DNA from: Tetrahymena elliotti 4EA
Lineage: Eukaryota; Ciliophora; Oligohymenophorea; Hymenostomatida; Tetrahymenidae
Assembly: GCA_000231825.2 (NCBI GenBank)
Contig: JH720303.1
Span: 1 to 64,000, forward strand
DNA length: 64,000 bases
Direction: 5' to 3'
A program made the translations under genes and the position numbers. A model generated the notes under the pieces. That model did not search any database, was not told where the DNA came from, and saw nothing but the letters and a program-made list of their open reading frames with translations. The number at the start of each line of letters is the position of its first letter. Position 1 is the stretch's first letter. Below are positions 38,396 to 48,685 of the stretch, piece by piece.

Positions 38396-38520
38396 ATAAA
38401 TTTATCAAAGAAAAGTTGTTCCACTAAATAATTTACAAAAATAATAGATTTTAGCAAAAAGAAATGAAAATAAAAATAAGAAAGAAAATTTTATTTTACA
38501 TAAAGTTAATTTTAATAAAA
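38396..38520. repeat. second diverged repeat family, copy 1
   Basis: The sequence around AATTTACAAAAATAATAG, followed by an A-rich AAGAAATGAAAATAAAAATA stretch and TTTTATTTTACA, recurs at 39480-39560 with substitutions and a deletion. Both are in the plus orientation. Confidence 0.6.
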
Positions 38521-38579
38521 TATTAGATTTAATTGCTTGAATTTAATAATTTATTTTATATTTTTCATAAACAACTATT

Positions 38580-38780
38580 TTATTTTTATTGCTATTTTGT
38601 TATATATTTTTCCTCTCTTTCTATAGTTTTAAAATATGATATAAAAGTTGATATTTACTAAACCATAAATCAAATTAAATTTACTATCTTAACTAATAAA
38701 CCAAATTTTTTTGGTTTTACAAAAGAATTCTTAAAATTTTATTAAAGCTTACTAAATAAATATATTTTAATTTTAGATTC
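38580..38780. repeat. diverged direct repeat, copy 2
   Basis: This is the second copy of the element at 37010-37200. It carries the same two conserved blocks, with extra sequence (about 40 nt) between them. Confidence 0.7.
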
Positions 38781-39023
38781 AAAGGTCAATTTTTAGTTAT
38801 TTATGAGAAGAAGATTCTAATTGCTTAAATTTCATGGAATAAAAAGTCATTTTAAAATACATAAAATAATCAAGAAATCACATATTATTAATTAAAAGTA
38901 GGTAGGATAAGCGTTAACACCAATATAGGAGAGAGAAGTAAATATTATTTTTTTAAATAATTAAAAAGTTTTAATTTTCAATTCAGAAAATAAAAAAGAA
39001 AAAATGAAAAAATAATATTATAG

Positions 39024-39361
39024 ATAAAAAAAGGGTCTTAAATTCATTTTTAAAAAACTATTTGAAAAAAGGATCATTAAAGAACTAATTATAATAATAA
39101 GTTCATTAGCCACTTAAGTTAAGTAATTATTAAGGCTCACTTAGTTAATAAATAGAAGGGTAAACTGAATCAAAATATTCATAATAAGTATTTTAAAAAG
39201 TGAAATAGGAACTTCCTCTCTAAAAATAATCATTTGGATCACTAAAGGAATCTACTTAAGTTTAAAGAAATGAAGATTCAGAAGAAGAAGTAAAAAGTGA
39301 TCAAAATATATAAATAATGCTTAAAATTGAAAATTAGTTTTCAAATTATTCCTTAGATTGA
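39024..39361 (+). CDS. possible orphan exon, Gln/Ser-rich
   Basis: This frame, open from 39008 and ending at TGA 39359-39361, reads as a Gln-rich then acidic protein end (SFGSLKESTQVQRNEDSEEE, then VKSDQNIQ). Composition and the acidic cluster look like coding sequence rather than chance. There is no ATG near its beginning, but a possible splice acceptor (TATTATAG) ends at 39023. I found no in-phase upstream exon: the frame from 38802 has a usable donor but in the wrong phase. It may be the 3' exon of an undetected gene, a gene fragment in this repeat-rich zone, or chance. Confidence 0.3.
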
Positions 39362-40154
39362 ACAAAAAATAAAAAAATATTTTTTACATTTTTCAAAAAA
39401 TTAATTTTTTTCTCTCACCTTTTCATAATATTTTATCTTAAAAAAGAGCAATTTTGTTTTTAATATCAAAGGAAAGATGTTCAGGAAAATAATTTACAAA
39501 AATAATAGGTTTTAACAAAAAGAATTGAGAATGAAAATAATATTTTACACAATTAATTAATATAATACATTTTTTTATCTTTTAATTTTTCCTATTGTAG
39601 CCAAACAATTTTATTTAAGAAAAATACATACTTAAAATGATCAAATAGATATATTTATCAAAATAGAAAAAAATATTTTTTTTTTAAATAATAAATTAGA
39701 AATGTAAAAAATAATATTGAAGTAAAACTAATTTTTTGAGAAAAGACCAGCACGAAACTCATTTTTTAAAGGCAAACGACAATCTTTTAATATACTTTGG
39801 TGTTTTTACAATTAGCTGTAGTTATTAAGTAAGTTTTAATAAATAGAAGAGATAATTTAGTTAAATATTATTTTATATTTTTGTGTAAATTTGATACTTA
39901 ATGGACACCATATTATCATAAACCATTTAATTACATAACAACAATTATTAGAAATAATATTTGAGAATTTTAATTTCCTTTTAAGCTATTTTGATAAAAG
40001 GTATTTCTAATAGTCATTTTTGAGAAGATAAATTCATAAATTACTAAAAATTCTCTTCTTAATTATGCAATTCCTAACAAATAATTTATATTTTTATCTA
40101 ATAATATGGCATGTGCCTCATTTTAAAGATTAAAAAAGTTGTTTTGTTTTTTTT
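39362..40154. other. AT spacer with repeat copy
   Basis: This spacer holds copy 2 of the second repeat family (39480-39560) and otherwise AT-rich DNA. It lies downstream of QCR6. No gene was seen. Confidence 0.5.
39480..39560. repeat. second diverged repeat family, copy 2
   Basis: It shares AATTTACAAAAATAATAG and the following A-rich block ending ATTTTACA with 38396-38520. It is shorter, with several substitutions. Confidence 0.6.
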
Positions 40155-40590
40155 TCACCAAATTCTTCCCTTCTAAGCTCCAACAAGTTAAGAAATAATT
40201 TGAGGTTAAACCTAAAATAAAATTATAATTATATGAATATGCTATTGTTATAAAATATATTTTTTACGCAAGCTTCAACGCAAGTAACCCAATCTCTAAG
40301 AGGATACATCTATTTTTTTATTTAAAGTGAAAATAATTTTAATCATATATCTAAATTTCAAAACTGAGTTGAGAAATTCAATTTTTGAAGGCTAAGATAT
40401 AGTTGGAAATATTTACACATGACATTTCAGGATCAGCATTAACAAGTTCTTTTAACTTTGCTTCACATCTCTTAAGTTTTTATTCCCAGTGAGTACAATT
40501 AGGCTTGCAATGTTAAAGGACTAATTCCTTAGGATCTTGACCTTATTAAATCATGCTTAAGGTTGCTGAAGGGAGTTCTCCTGTGCTCAT
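40155..40590 (-). CDS. QCR6: cytochrome bc1 complex hinge subunit QCR6
   Basis: Model: complement(join(40155..40211, 40268..40309, 40417..40590)), in phase, 90 residues. The hinge protein binds cytochrome c1 on the intermembrane-space side of mitochondrial complex III. The four family cysteines sit in paired CxnC positions: CKPNC...RCEAKL in the first exon, and MSC followed by WVTCVEAC in the later exons. These fit the helical-hairpin disulfide pattern. The ending CVQPQIISQLVGAQKG resembles the plant form (CVAPKIFSKLK-like) rather than the yeast one. No presequence is seen, as in many short forms. Two small introns (56 and 107 nt) interrupt it. Confidence 0.88.
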
Positions 40591-41455
40591 TTTAATATTC
40601 TTGTTTTGACTTGCTATTAAATTGAATTTAGAAATATCTTTTAATCTAATTAATTGTATAATATTTAATTAATTAAAAACATTCTTTAAAAACAAAATGT
40701 TCTATTATTTTCAAGAAAAAAAAGCAATCACAAATGCATATTAGATTGGCACACAATTTTCTTTTTTACTATTTATTTCTTTTCTATTAGTTCACAGAAT
40801 TTTTATTTTCTCCTAATTAAATTATTGAATACTGAAAAAATACAAAATGAAAGTATCCTATTCAATCATTAAAGATTCACATTTATAAACTGACAATTAT
40901 TGTTATTGTAAATGCGCTTGCATTCAATTATGATTATCAATAGTGGATTATTTATGCACTCCAATCAAACAGCTCTATTTACTTTGCTTTCAAAATTGTT
41001 AAGTTTATTCTTATTTACCTTTAAAAAGTTCTTTAAATATTTTTTTAAATAAAATCTGATTTGAAAAAAAATGATTTTCAATTTAACAAAAAGATTAATT
41101 TGAAATGATAAATTAATTTTTGCAAAAATAATTATTTAAATATTGAATTTTAATAAAAAAATCTTAAAAAGATAAATAGTATGAAGAGTATTATTTATTA
41201 TATGGTTGATGAGGAAGTAATTCAAAAAAATTTTGAAACTTTATTTCACAAAATGAAAAGATGTTTGATTTTGTTAGTTTTTAATAAATTTAAGAGTTAG
41301 TTTGTAAATAAATGAATGAATGAAATAAATAAATAATAAAATACAAGCAAAAGTAAAATTAAAAGATTAATTCAATCAGATACTGCTTGTTATTTATATT
41401 ATTGAATATCACTTATTAAATTAATAAATATATTAATAAAAAGCAAAGATAAACT
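40591..41455. promoter_or_regulatory. divergent intergenic region
   Basis: These 865 bp lie between QCR6 (-) and the SPEF2 gene (+), so they should carry both promoters. The DNA is AT-rich, with short GAATGAATGAAATAAATAAATAAT-like tetranucleotide runs near 41312-41336. No motif was recognised. Confidence 0.5.
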
Positions 41456-44400
41456 ATGAGTGATTTAATTTTTACTTGGCTTAATGATGAAGTTTAACTT
41501 ACAAAAAAGATAACTTCATTTGAATAGGATTTCGCGAATGGCTACTATTTTGGTGAATTACTTTCAAAATACAATCAATAGCTCAATTTTAAGGAATTCA
41601 AGAATGCGTACTATATATAAATATTTCAACAATCTTAAATTACTTTAGATTTAATCTGTTTCATTTATTTGCAAATGAGAAACCAAGCAAGAAATATAAA
41701 ATGTTTTATTGAGCAATAGAAAATATAAAAATATAGACACAATATTAAGCAGTCAATTTCAAGCAAAGTTTTGGGTGTTATTCAATTTTAAACTTTGCGT
41801 TAAATTGTTTAATCTACTCAACAAAAATAAAAAAGATAATTTTTTTAGATATTATATAACTGCAAAATGAGTTATGAACTTTATTGTAAATACAAATGTA
41901 TTATAAAATTATAGGGATACAAGAAAAGCCAAGATGACAAATTTTGATCTTTTATAGCCTACATTTAGAACTTTAAAAGTGAAATTTAATTCTAGAACTG
42001 TTGATGATATAATTAATTGTAGGAAAGATGTCGCATCATAAATTCTATATCAACTTAAGATGGTAAATTATAAATTGATTACATCTGAACTGCAATAGAT
42101 TATTTAATATCTTAGATTTTCTTTTTAAAATTTATGAAATTAATTTTTATAAATTATTCAAGAAAGATTTTATTTGAATTTTTATTTAAATTAAAATATA
42201 AATTTAGGCACTTGAAAAGGTAAACAATCCTGCAGATGTTATCATTAATAGCAAGGCTGGAAAATATAATACAGTAACTCCTTTAATGAGGATAAATCCT
42301 CCTATAGCATAATTTGCCACTATGGAATCTAAATTCTTTAATTAAAGATTAAATTCATTAAATAGATCATAAAAAGCTGTCAATTAGGATAGCCATCTTT
42401 AAAAATTTGAGGAGTTTAAAATAAGATAGGATTAAATCATAAAGAAACTTAAAGAAAGTGAGGAAGAAAAAGAAAAGTAATTAAAAGAGTAAATGAGAAA
42501 AATTGAGCTCAATAAGTTATAGAGAAATATGGCTTTCCAAGAAGATTGGAATGAAAAAGGTTTAGAATAGTGGAAGAAGAACTAAGAAATTACTAAATAA
42601 AGAGTTGAAGCTGATAGATAATTTGATTATAAATAAAGATAAAAGGATGAAACTAAAAGACTTTAAATTAAAGAATTAACAAAGAATGAAACAAATAAAG
42701 ATATTGAAATTTTTGAAGAAACTCTTAAAAAAAAAGGACTCTTACTTGAAGAGGATGAAGATGGAAATGTTATTAGAAAAGGTAGATCATTTTAATCAGA
42801 TATTTATTTCATATGTAAATTTAATTTAATTATTTTTAGAACATAAACACACTATTAGTGCAACTGCTACTATGAAAAGAATTAAGGAGAAGTCTCAAGT
42901 TAATGAGTTTTTAAGAAAAGAAAGAGATAAAAGAAGAAGAAAAATGATTGTAGATTAAGCTAAGCTTTAAAGAGATATTGAAGTGAGAAAGAGAGAAGAG
43001 TTGGTTTTAAAAAAATTAGAGTAACAATCTAGATAGGTAAATAATAATATTCTAAAAGTAAAGGAAATGCTTAAATAATTCTCTCAAAATAATTTTAAAA
43101 GGAAAAAGAAATTGAATATGAAGTTTGGAGAGCTTATTAATGTAAATAAATTATTATTTAAGATAGATTCCTCAGGGATGAAAAGTATAAGTAAAAAAAT
43201 GAGGTTAATGTTGTCAATGCTAAGTACAAAGAGGAAGAACTACTTAAAATTCTTAGAGAAGAGAATGAAAATGATATCCTCAGTAAACTTAGTCGTCAAA
43301 GGGAAATAGAGATTAGTGAGAAATAATTAAATCGTAAGAGTGTCTATTCAAAGTGTAGAAACTTGATTGAACAACTTGTTGATTTAGCAAATATCTGCTA
43401 TGAGTAATAGCAATAATAAGATAGTGAAGAAATCGATACACATTTTTTGAATGATTAAATAAAATTATTCATTGATGATAAACCTCTTTTGAAAGAAAAA
43501 TAATTCAGAAATTATGAAACCGTTTCTAATTTAAGAAATTAAGAGTAATCTCAAACTGAAAGCAAGGATTTTTTGGCAGATCAAGAACTTTAGGATTATT
43601 TAGAGGGTCGTGGTGAATGGATTCCTCAACATCGTTTTGAGTATTAAGGAGAAGATCCATTGAATAATGATGAAAAATTTATCCCAAATTAATCACTTAA
43701 CAATTTCCATTTAGGAAATTTAGTTATTGGTATTATGAAAGATTTTTACAGTTCTGAGATTGAACAATCTTAACGTGAAGTTATCAATCATTTTGATTGG
43801 CTTCCTTTGAAGTTAGCTATTTTAGGATATCAATTCTCTGGCAAAAAAACTATTGCAAATATTATCTCCAAAAAATATGGCGTAAAGCTTCTCTCAATCG
43901 AAATTCTTATGAATGAGTTAATTGATAGATATCATGCATATTAAAGATAAACATAATAATAGCTTCGTGATGAAAAGATTCGTAGCAGTAAGAGTAACAC
44001 TCGCCCAAATAATAATAGTGCTGGATAGATAGAGAGAAATGATGTAAGTGCTGGAAGCAATCATAATAATAAATCTTAGGCTAATATAACTTCTAGAGTT
44101 TCATAATAATAATTAGAAGAAGAAAATCAATAAGTATTATTAGATCAATAAAGTATAGAACTAGCTTAAAAAATAGAATAGTGCTTGTATACTGGTTAAA
44201 ATATTCCTGATGATTACTACATTTAACTTATCAAGATGGTCTTAAATTAAATACATCCAGAGGTAAATGAGCAATAATTCCTTGACTCACTTGCTCAAAA
44301 GAGTATTCCTAGCGAAAACGAATAATTACAAAGATTACCCAACTTAGGTTAAGATTTATAGATGCCACCTACTAAAGAAGATACTTTCCGTAACGCTTTA

Positions 44401-47400
44401 GTCAATCGCTCCCATAAATATACTAGTGGTATTGTTTTGTTAGATTTCCCTCACACTTATGAATAAGCCAAGCTGCTAGAAAAAGAAATATCAGGTTTTC
44501 TCCCTAAAGATGAAATAATTAAAACTGAATTTGAGGAATCAGTAGAAAAAGCACAAAAAATTGTAAAACCCACTAAAGCTGAAATAAAACCTAGATCTTT
44601 AATAAAGCCTGGATTAGATTTAGTCATCTATATTGATATCGATAAAAAGGAAAGTCTTCGTAGAGCACTTGGAAGAAGATATGATCCTTTGACCAAACAA
44701 AACTTCCATTTGGATGATAATCCTCCTCCAGTAGATAACGCCCCTCTTATTGAGCGTCTTGAATAAATAAGAGAATATGGAACTTCAGAGTTAGCTATTG
44801 TAGATAAAAATTGTGAATTAGATAATAATTTTAAATAATTGAAAGAATGGTATAGTATGTTTGGAAATAAATATGAAATAAGAAATTAGATAGAATAAGA
44901 TCTAGATTAATAAGAATAGTAATAGTAGGAGAGTAGATAAGGCACACTAGAAAACAATGAATAGTTATAATAAGGAGAACTATCAAATAAAAATTTAGAA
45001 GAAAATATTTAGAATGGAGAAGAACAACGTGAATAATAAATAGAAAATGGTGAATAATAAAACTAGTTAGTTCCTTAATAACCCAAATATAATGTTGAGT
45101 AGGCCAGTTAAATAGTTTGGTAAGAAGTAAATGGAACAGATAAAATTGATGAAGTTTTTTATCAAGTTGATTAAATTATTGATAAGGTCTTAATTGCTAA
45201 AGAGTAAAAGTATGAAGCTATTTAAAATAAACTTGATAGTATTGAAGTAAGAAAAAAACAACAAGAAGAAATAGCAAGAATCAAAAAAGAGAATGAAGCA
45301 AAAGTAATTAAAAATTTTTTTAATTTATTTTTATTGATAAATTTTAATTAAAACAGTGGCTTTTCACAACAAGAGAAGAGATTTTGCAAGATCTTTAAAA
45401 TTTCTCTGCAAGCATAAAAATCAATCCTGTTGCACTCAAGAATCTTGTTAATTTATGGAAAAACACCTAAGATATCTACATTAGCTCTAGCAAATTCGTT
45501 TTTTATAACTTGAGAGAATAAAAGTAATCTGTCCTTTTAAGATTCCATGATATTTAAAAGAGATTCTTAGAACTCATTTAGAGACCTGACTAGAAATTTG
45601 TAAAAAAATTACTTATTTTTAATAAAGTTTAAAAAATTTACTAAAATATGTCAAATAGATGCTGATGAGATAATTCCAATAAGAATATAATAAGTTTGTT
45701 GAGCTTAACCCTGATATGTGTGAAGAAGATTAAACTAAGGAAGAGCTTCACCAAAGAGTAGAAGATCTTCATGATTAATTATATGACATAATTGAAAGCA
45801 AGTAAATTAAAAAATTTTATTTTTATTAAATGAAGAAAATTAATTGTGTTTAATTAAAAATAGGCGCGATGAAGCTTAAGAAGAACGTAATTAAATTATC
45901 AAATCTGGTTGGATTGAAAAAGAAATTGAAAAGTTTATGCTATTAATTTAACAATTACTTTAAGCTGAATTAAGCCGAAGCTTCAGCTGCCAATAAATAA
46001 TTAATGATTATTATTCTCTTATTTAAGGAGGAGAGCTGTAAGAAATACCTGAATATTTTAAAAGCGATATTGTTTAAAACTAAGATGGTTTACCTCTTAT
46101 TGAAGAGAACAATAACTTCCCACGACTAGAAAAGTTAGTTGATTTAACATTAAAACTTCATCAAGGTGAAGAAGAAGTAGAAGAAAAGCCTGGTGCCAAA
46201 AAGGGTGGCGCTAAAGCTCCTCCACCTAAAAAGGATGATAAAAAGGCACCTGTTAAAAAGGGAGGCAAAAATGTTGTAGAAGAAGTAGAAGAAAAGAAAG
46301 AGTTGACTCCTGTTGAAAAAGAATAAAAGGAAGCTATTAACATGGAAAAAGCTATCTTTAGATATAGAGTTCAAGTAATAAAGGATTTTGCTTTGAGTAA
46401 ACTTAAATTAATGAAAGCTTAATCCTAGCTACTTTATGGAAAACTTCAAGACTGGATAGATTACACATTTAAAGTAGAAAATGATGCTGTAAATGAAATG
46501 GATACTATATTCCGTTAATATATTGAAGAAGAGAAAAAGATCCAAAAGGAAATATAACTTAATTATGTTGATATAGTTATTTCACATGAAATTCTCAATT
46601 TCTTGACACCTCCTGTAAGTTTTATAATTATTAAGTGAAATATTTAAATTTTTTTAAAAACAAATAGCCTATCATTTTACCTGCTAAAGAACCAGTATAT
46701 GACAATAAATTCTCTATTTCTTAATTGTATATCATCATAGAAGAACTAAAGAGCATCACCAATGAAAATAATTAAATAGAATCTCGTGCTCTCTTGTAGC
46801 TCTTAACAAGAAAAACAGTACAAAATTTTTCATTTCAACAAAAAATAATTCTTATTATTATTGTTAAAAAAAAGCTTAACCAAATTAGTAAATGGGATTT
46901 ACCTGATTCTTGGAGAAGTAACTCAATTAAAACCTATTAAAAGTTAATTTAAAATCTTGATCCTACAATTACTGGCTACATAAATAGTAAAGATATTTGC
47001 ACCTATATTTGCTTATCTGGTTCTCACATCCCTACTTCAAATGAAGAAGAAACCTATTTCGAAAAGCTCAAATTAAATTCTTCTGGAGACGATATGATTG
47101 AAAAATCTTTATTCATAACAACTGAATCTTGGTTTGATGAAATAGAATCATGTAGATTAGAAATAGGTACAAATAATTTAGTATTTCAATTTAATTAAAT
47201 TTTATTAACTAAAAAATAGATACATATTTATTCGATCGTCCAAGATATATCAAAGAACTCCTTTTCTATATCCACAAAGACTTAGAAACAGTAATTTATT
47301 TCTTTGAAATACTTAATCTAATAAATACTTTTAAATTAATAAGGATTTTATTGATATTGATAGTTTTATTCAAACTATTTCTGCTAGCCATTATTTATAG

Positions 47401-47451
47401 TTAAGAGAAAACGAACAAATAACTACCTATACAGATTTACTTCTTTCTTGA
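41456..47451 (+). CDS. SPEF2: SPEF2 / CPC1-type central-pair protein
   Basis: SPEF2 (KPL2, CPC1 in Chlamydomonas) is part of the C1 central-pair projection of motile cilia. The N terminus MSDLIFTWLNDEVQLTKKI...FANGYYFGELLSKYN is the calponin-homology-like domain. After intron 1 (41608-41914) comes ADTRKAKMTNFDLLQPTF, matching the family. A long charged coiled coil follows (introns at 42063-42207, 42782-42839 and 43037-43101). Then DYLEGRGEWIPQHRFEYQ and the adenylate-kinase-like P-loop GYQFSGKKT (near 43838-43870) appear. The middle carries many Gln and acidic runs. Downstream, ELHQRVEDLHDQLYDI (about 45750) and a KKGG/PPPKK linker (about 46190-46270) also occur in SPEF2. The stop is TGA 47449-47451. 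The protein is about 1,800 residues; later exons near 45357, 45650, 45865 and 46660 were not all refined. Confidence 0.92.
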
Positions 47452-48685
47452 ATTCGAATCTTAAAAAATATCTTAAGCTGTTTAAACATAAATTAAGTTA
47501 TATTTAAATGAAAACAATAAAATTATTTACTTTCATACCTCTTCAATTTACATAAAATACCACTGTATCCTCATTAGTAGATATATTAAGCAAATAATCT
47601 GTAAAAATTAATTAACACCATTTTCTTTTAATCATTTAATCAATCCAAGCAATAAAGAAAAAATTTTATTGAATTAATACAAAAGGGGCAAAAATAATAA
47701 ATCAGCTATTTTAAGAAAAGCATATGATCAAATAATTTTTTTACTTATTATTTTAAACTGCAAAAATATTGAACTAAATAAGTTAAATGTGGCTCTATCA
47801 ATTATTAAATTAAAAGAATTTTTTCAAATTTTTTACTTTATGAATTGTTTTTCCTTAGCTAAGTCAAAAAAAAATTAAATCCAAAATTTCAAACTTAAAT
47901 ATAATCTTTCATTTTTTATTTGAAAAAAAGTAAAAAACTTGAAAGAATTTAAAAAATACTTAGAAATATTTAATCAACTATTATTCCTTATCAAAGTCCA
48001 AAAGAGAATTTTATTTTACAAAAATATATTTAAAATCAACTTTTAATTTTAAATGCTATTTAAATCATATTCATATCAATAATAAATTTTAATAAGAAGT
48101 GATAATCTATCTCTTTACAAGTAAAAATAAAATTTAATGGAGAGATATTTAATCAACTTTTTTTTAATTATCAAAGTCCAAAATATATAATTTTATTTTT
48201 CAAAAATATGTTTAAAATTTTAAATGCTAATTAAATAATATCCACATAAATAAAAAATTTTTTAATAAGCAGCGATAATACTGAAAAAGAAAAATAAACC
48301 TTTAGATTAAGAATATTTAAAATAAAAATTGAAGAAATTAATAAATGAATATAAAATAGAAACATATACATTAAATACAAGAATTAAAGTTATAAAATAA
48401 GAAAGATACTTTTTATTAAATTTATTTTGCTTTAAGTTTTATTAACAATTAATTTGTTTTTTATTTTTTTTAATAATATTATTATTGTTTATTATAATTT
48501 CATTTTCAGTTTGTTTTATCACTTTAATCATTATTACTTTATTAGATATCTAATTTATTATTATTTATTTTATTTAATTCTCCTTCAAATTCTAACAACA
48601 GTTCTTAAAATACTAATTCTGAAATTTCAACTTGTATCTATTTATTTTTAATTAAAAAAATTGATTAAAATATTGCTTTAAATAT
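47452..48685. other. convergent 3' spacer with duplicated segment
   Basis: This region lies between the 3' ends of SPEF2 (+) and the giant gene (-). It contains a direct duplication listed separately and a very T-rich stretch at 48450-48660 whose hydrophobic plus-strand reading is not credible as a gene. Confidence 0.6.
47960..48275. repeat. diverged direct duplication of about 140 bp
   Basis: The segments 47961-48107 and 48141-48275 share, in order, ATATTTAATCAACT, ATCAAAGTCCAAAA, ATTTTATTTT, TTTAAAATTTTAAATGCTA-like text and TTTTTAATAAG...GATAAT. Small indels and substitutions separate the copies. Both are noncoding and in the same orientation. Confidence 0.75.

Larger units (their letters stand above)
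36939..39023. other. repeat-rich AT spacer downstream of the kinesin
   Basis: This region contains a 60-bp tandem duplication (37626-37745) and members of diverged direct repeats listed separately. A plus-strand open frame from about 38802 (MRRRFQLLKFHG) is not convincing. No RNA gene was recognised. Confidence 0.5.

Noticed and set aside
43112..43309. Plus-strand ORF of 65 codons (MNMKFGELIN...)
   Set aside because: It is an alternate frame within SPEF2. After the intron at 43037-43101 the true frame reads KEKEIEYEVWRAY onward.
46150..46374. Two overlapping minus-strand ORFs
   Set aside because: Both are antisense to the Lys/Glu/Pro linker of SPEF2.
48454..48651. Plus-strand Phe/Ile/Tyr-rich ORF
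   Set aside because: It is T-rich spacer DNA between convergent genes, with no codon or domain signal.
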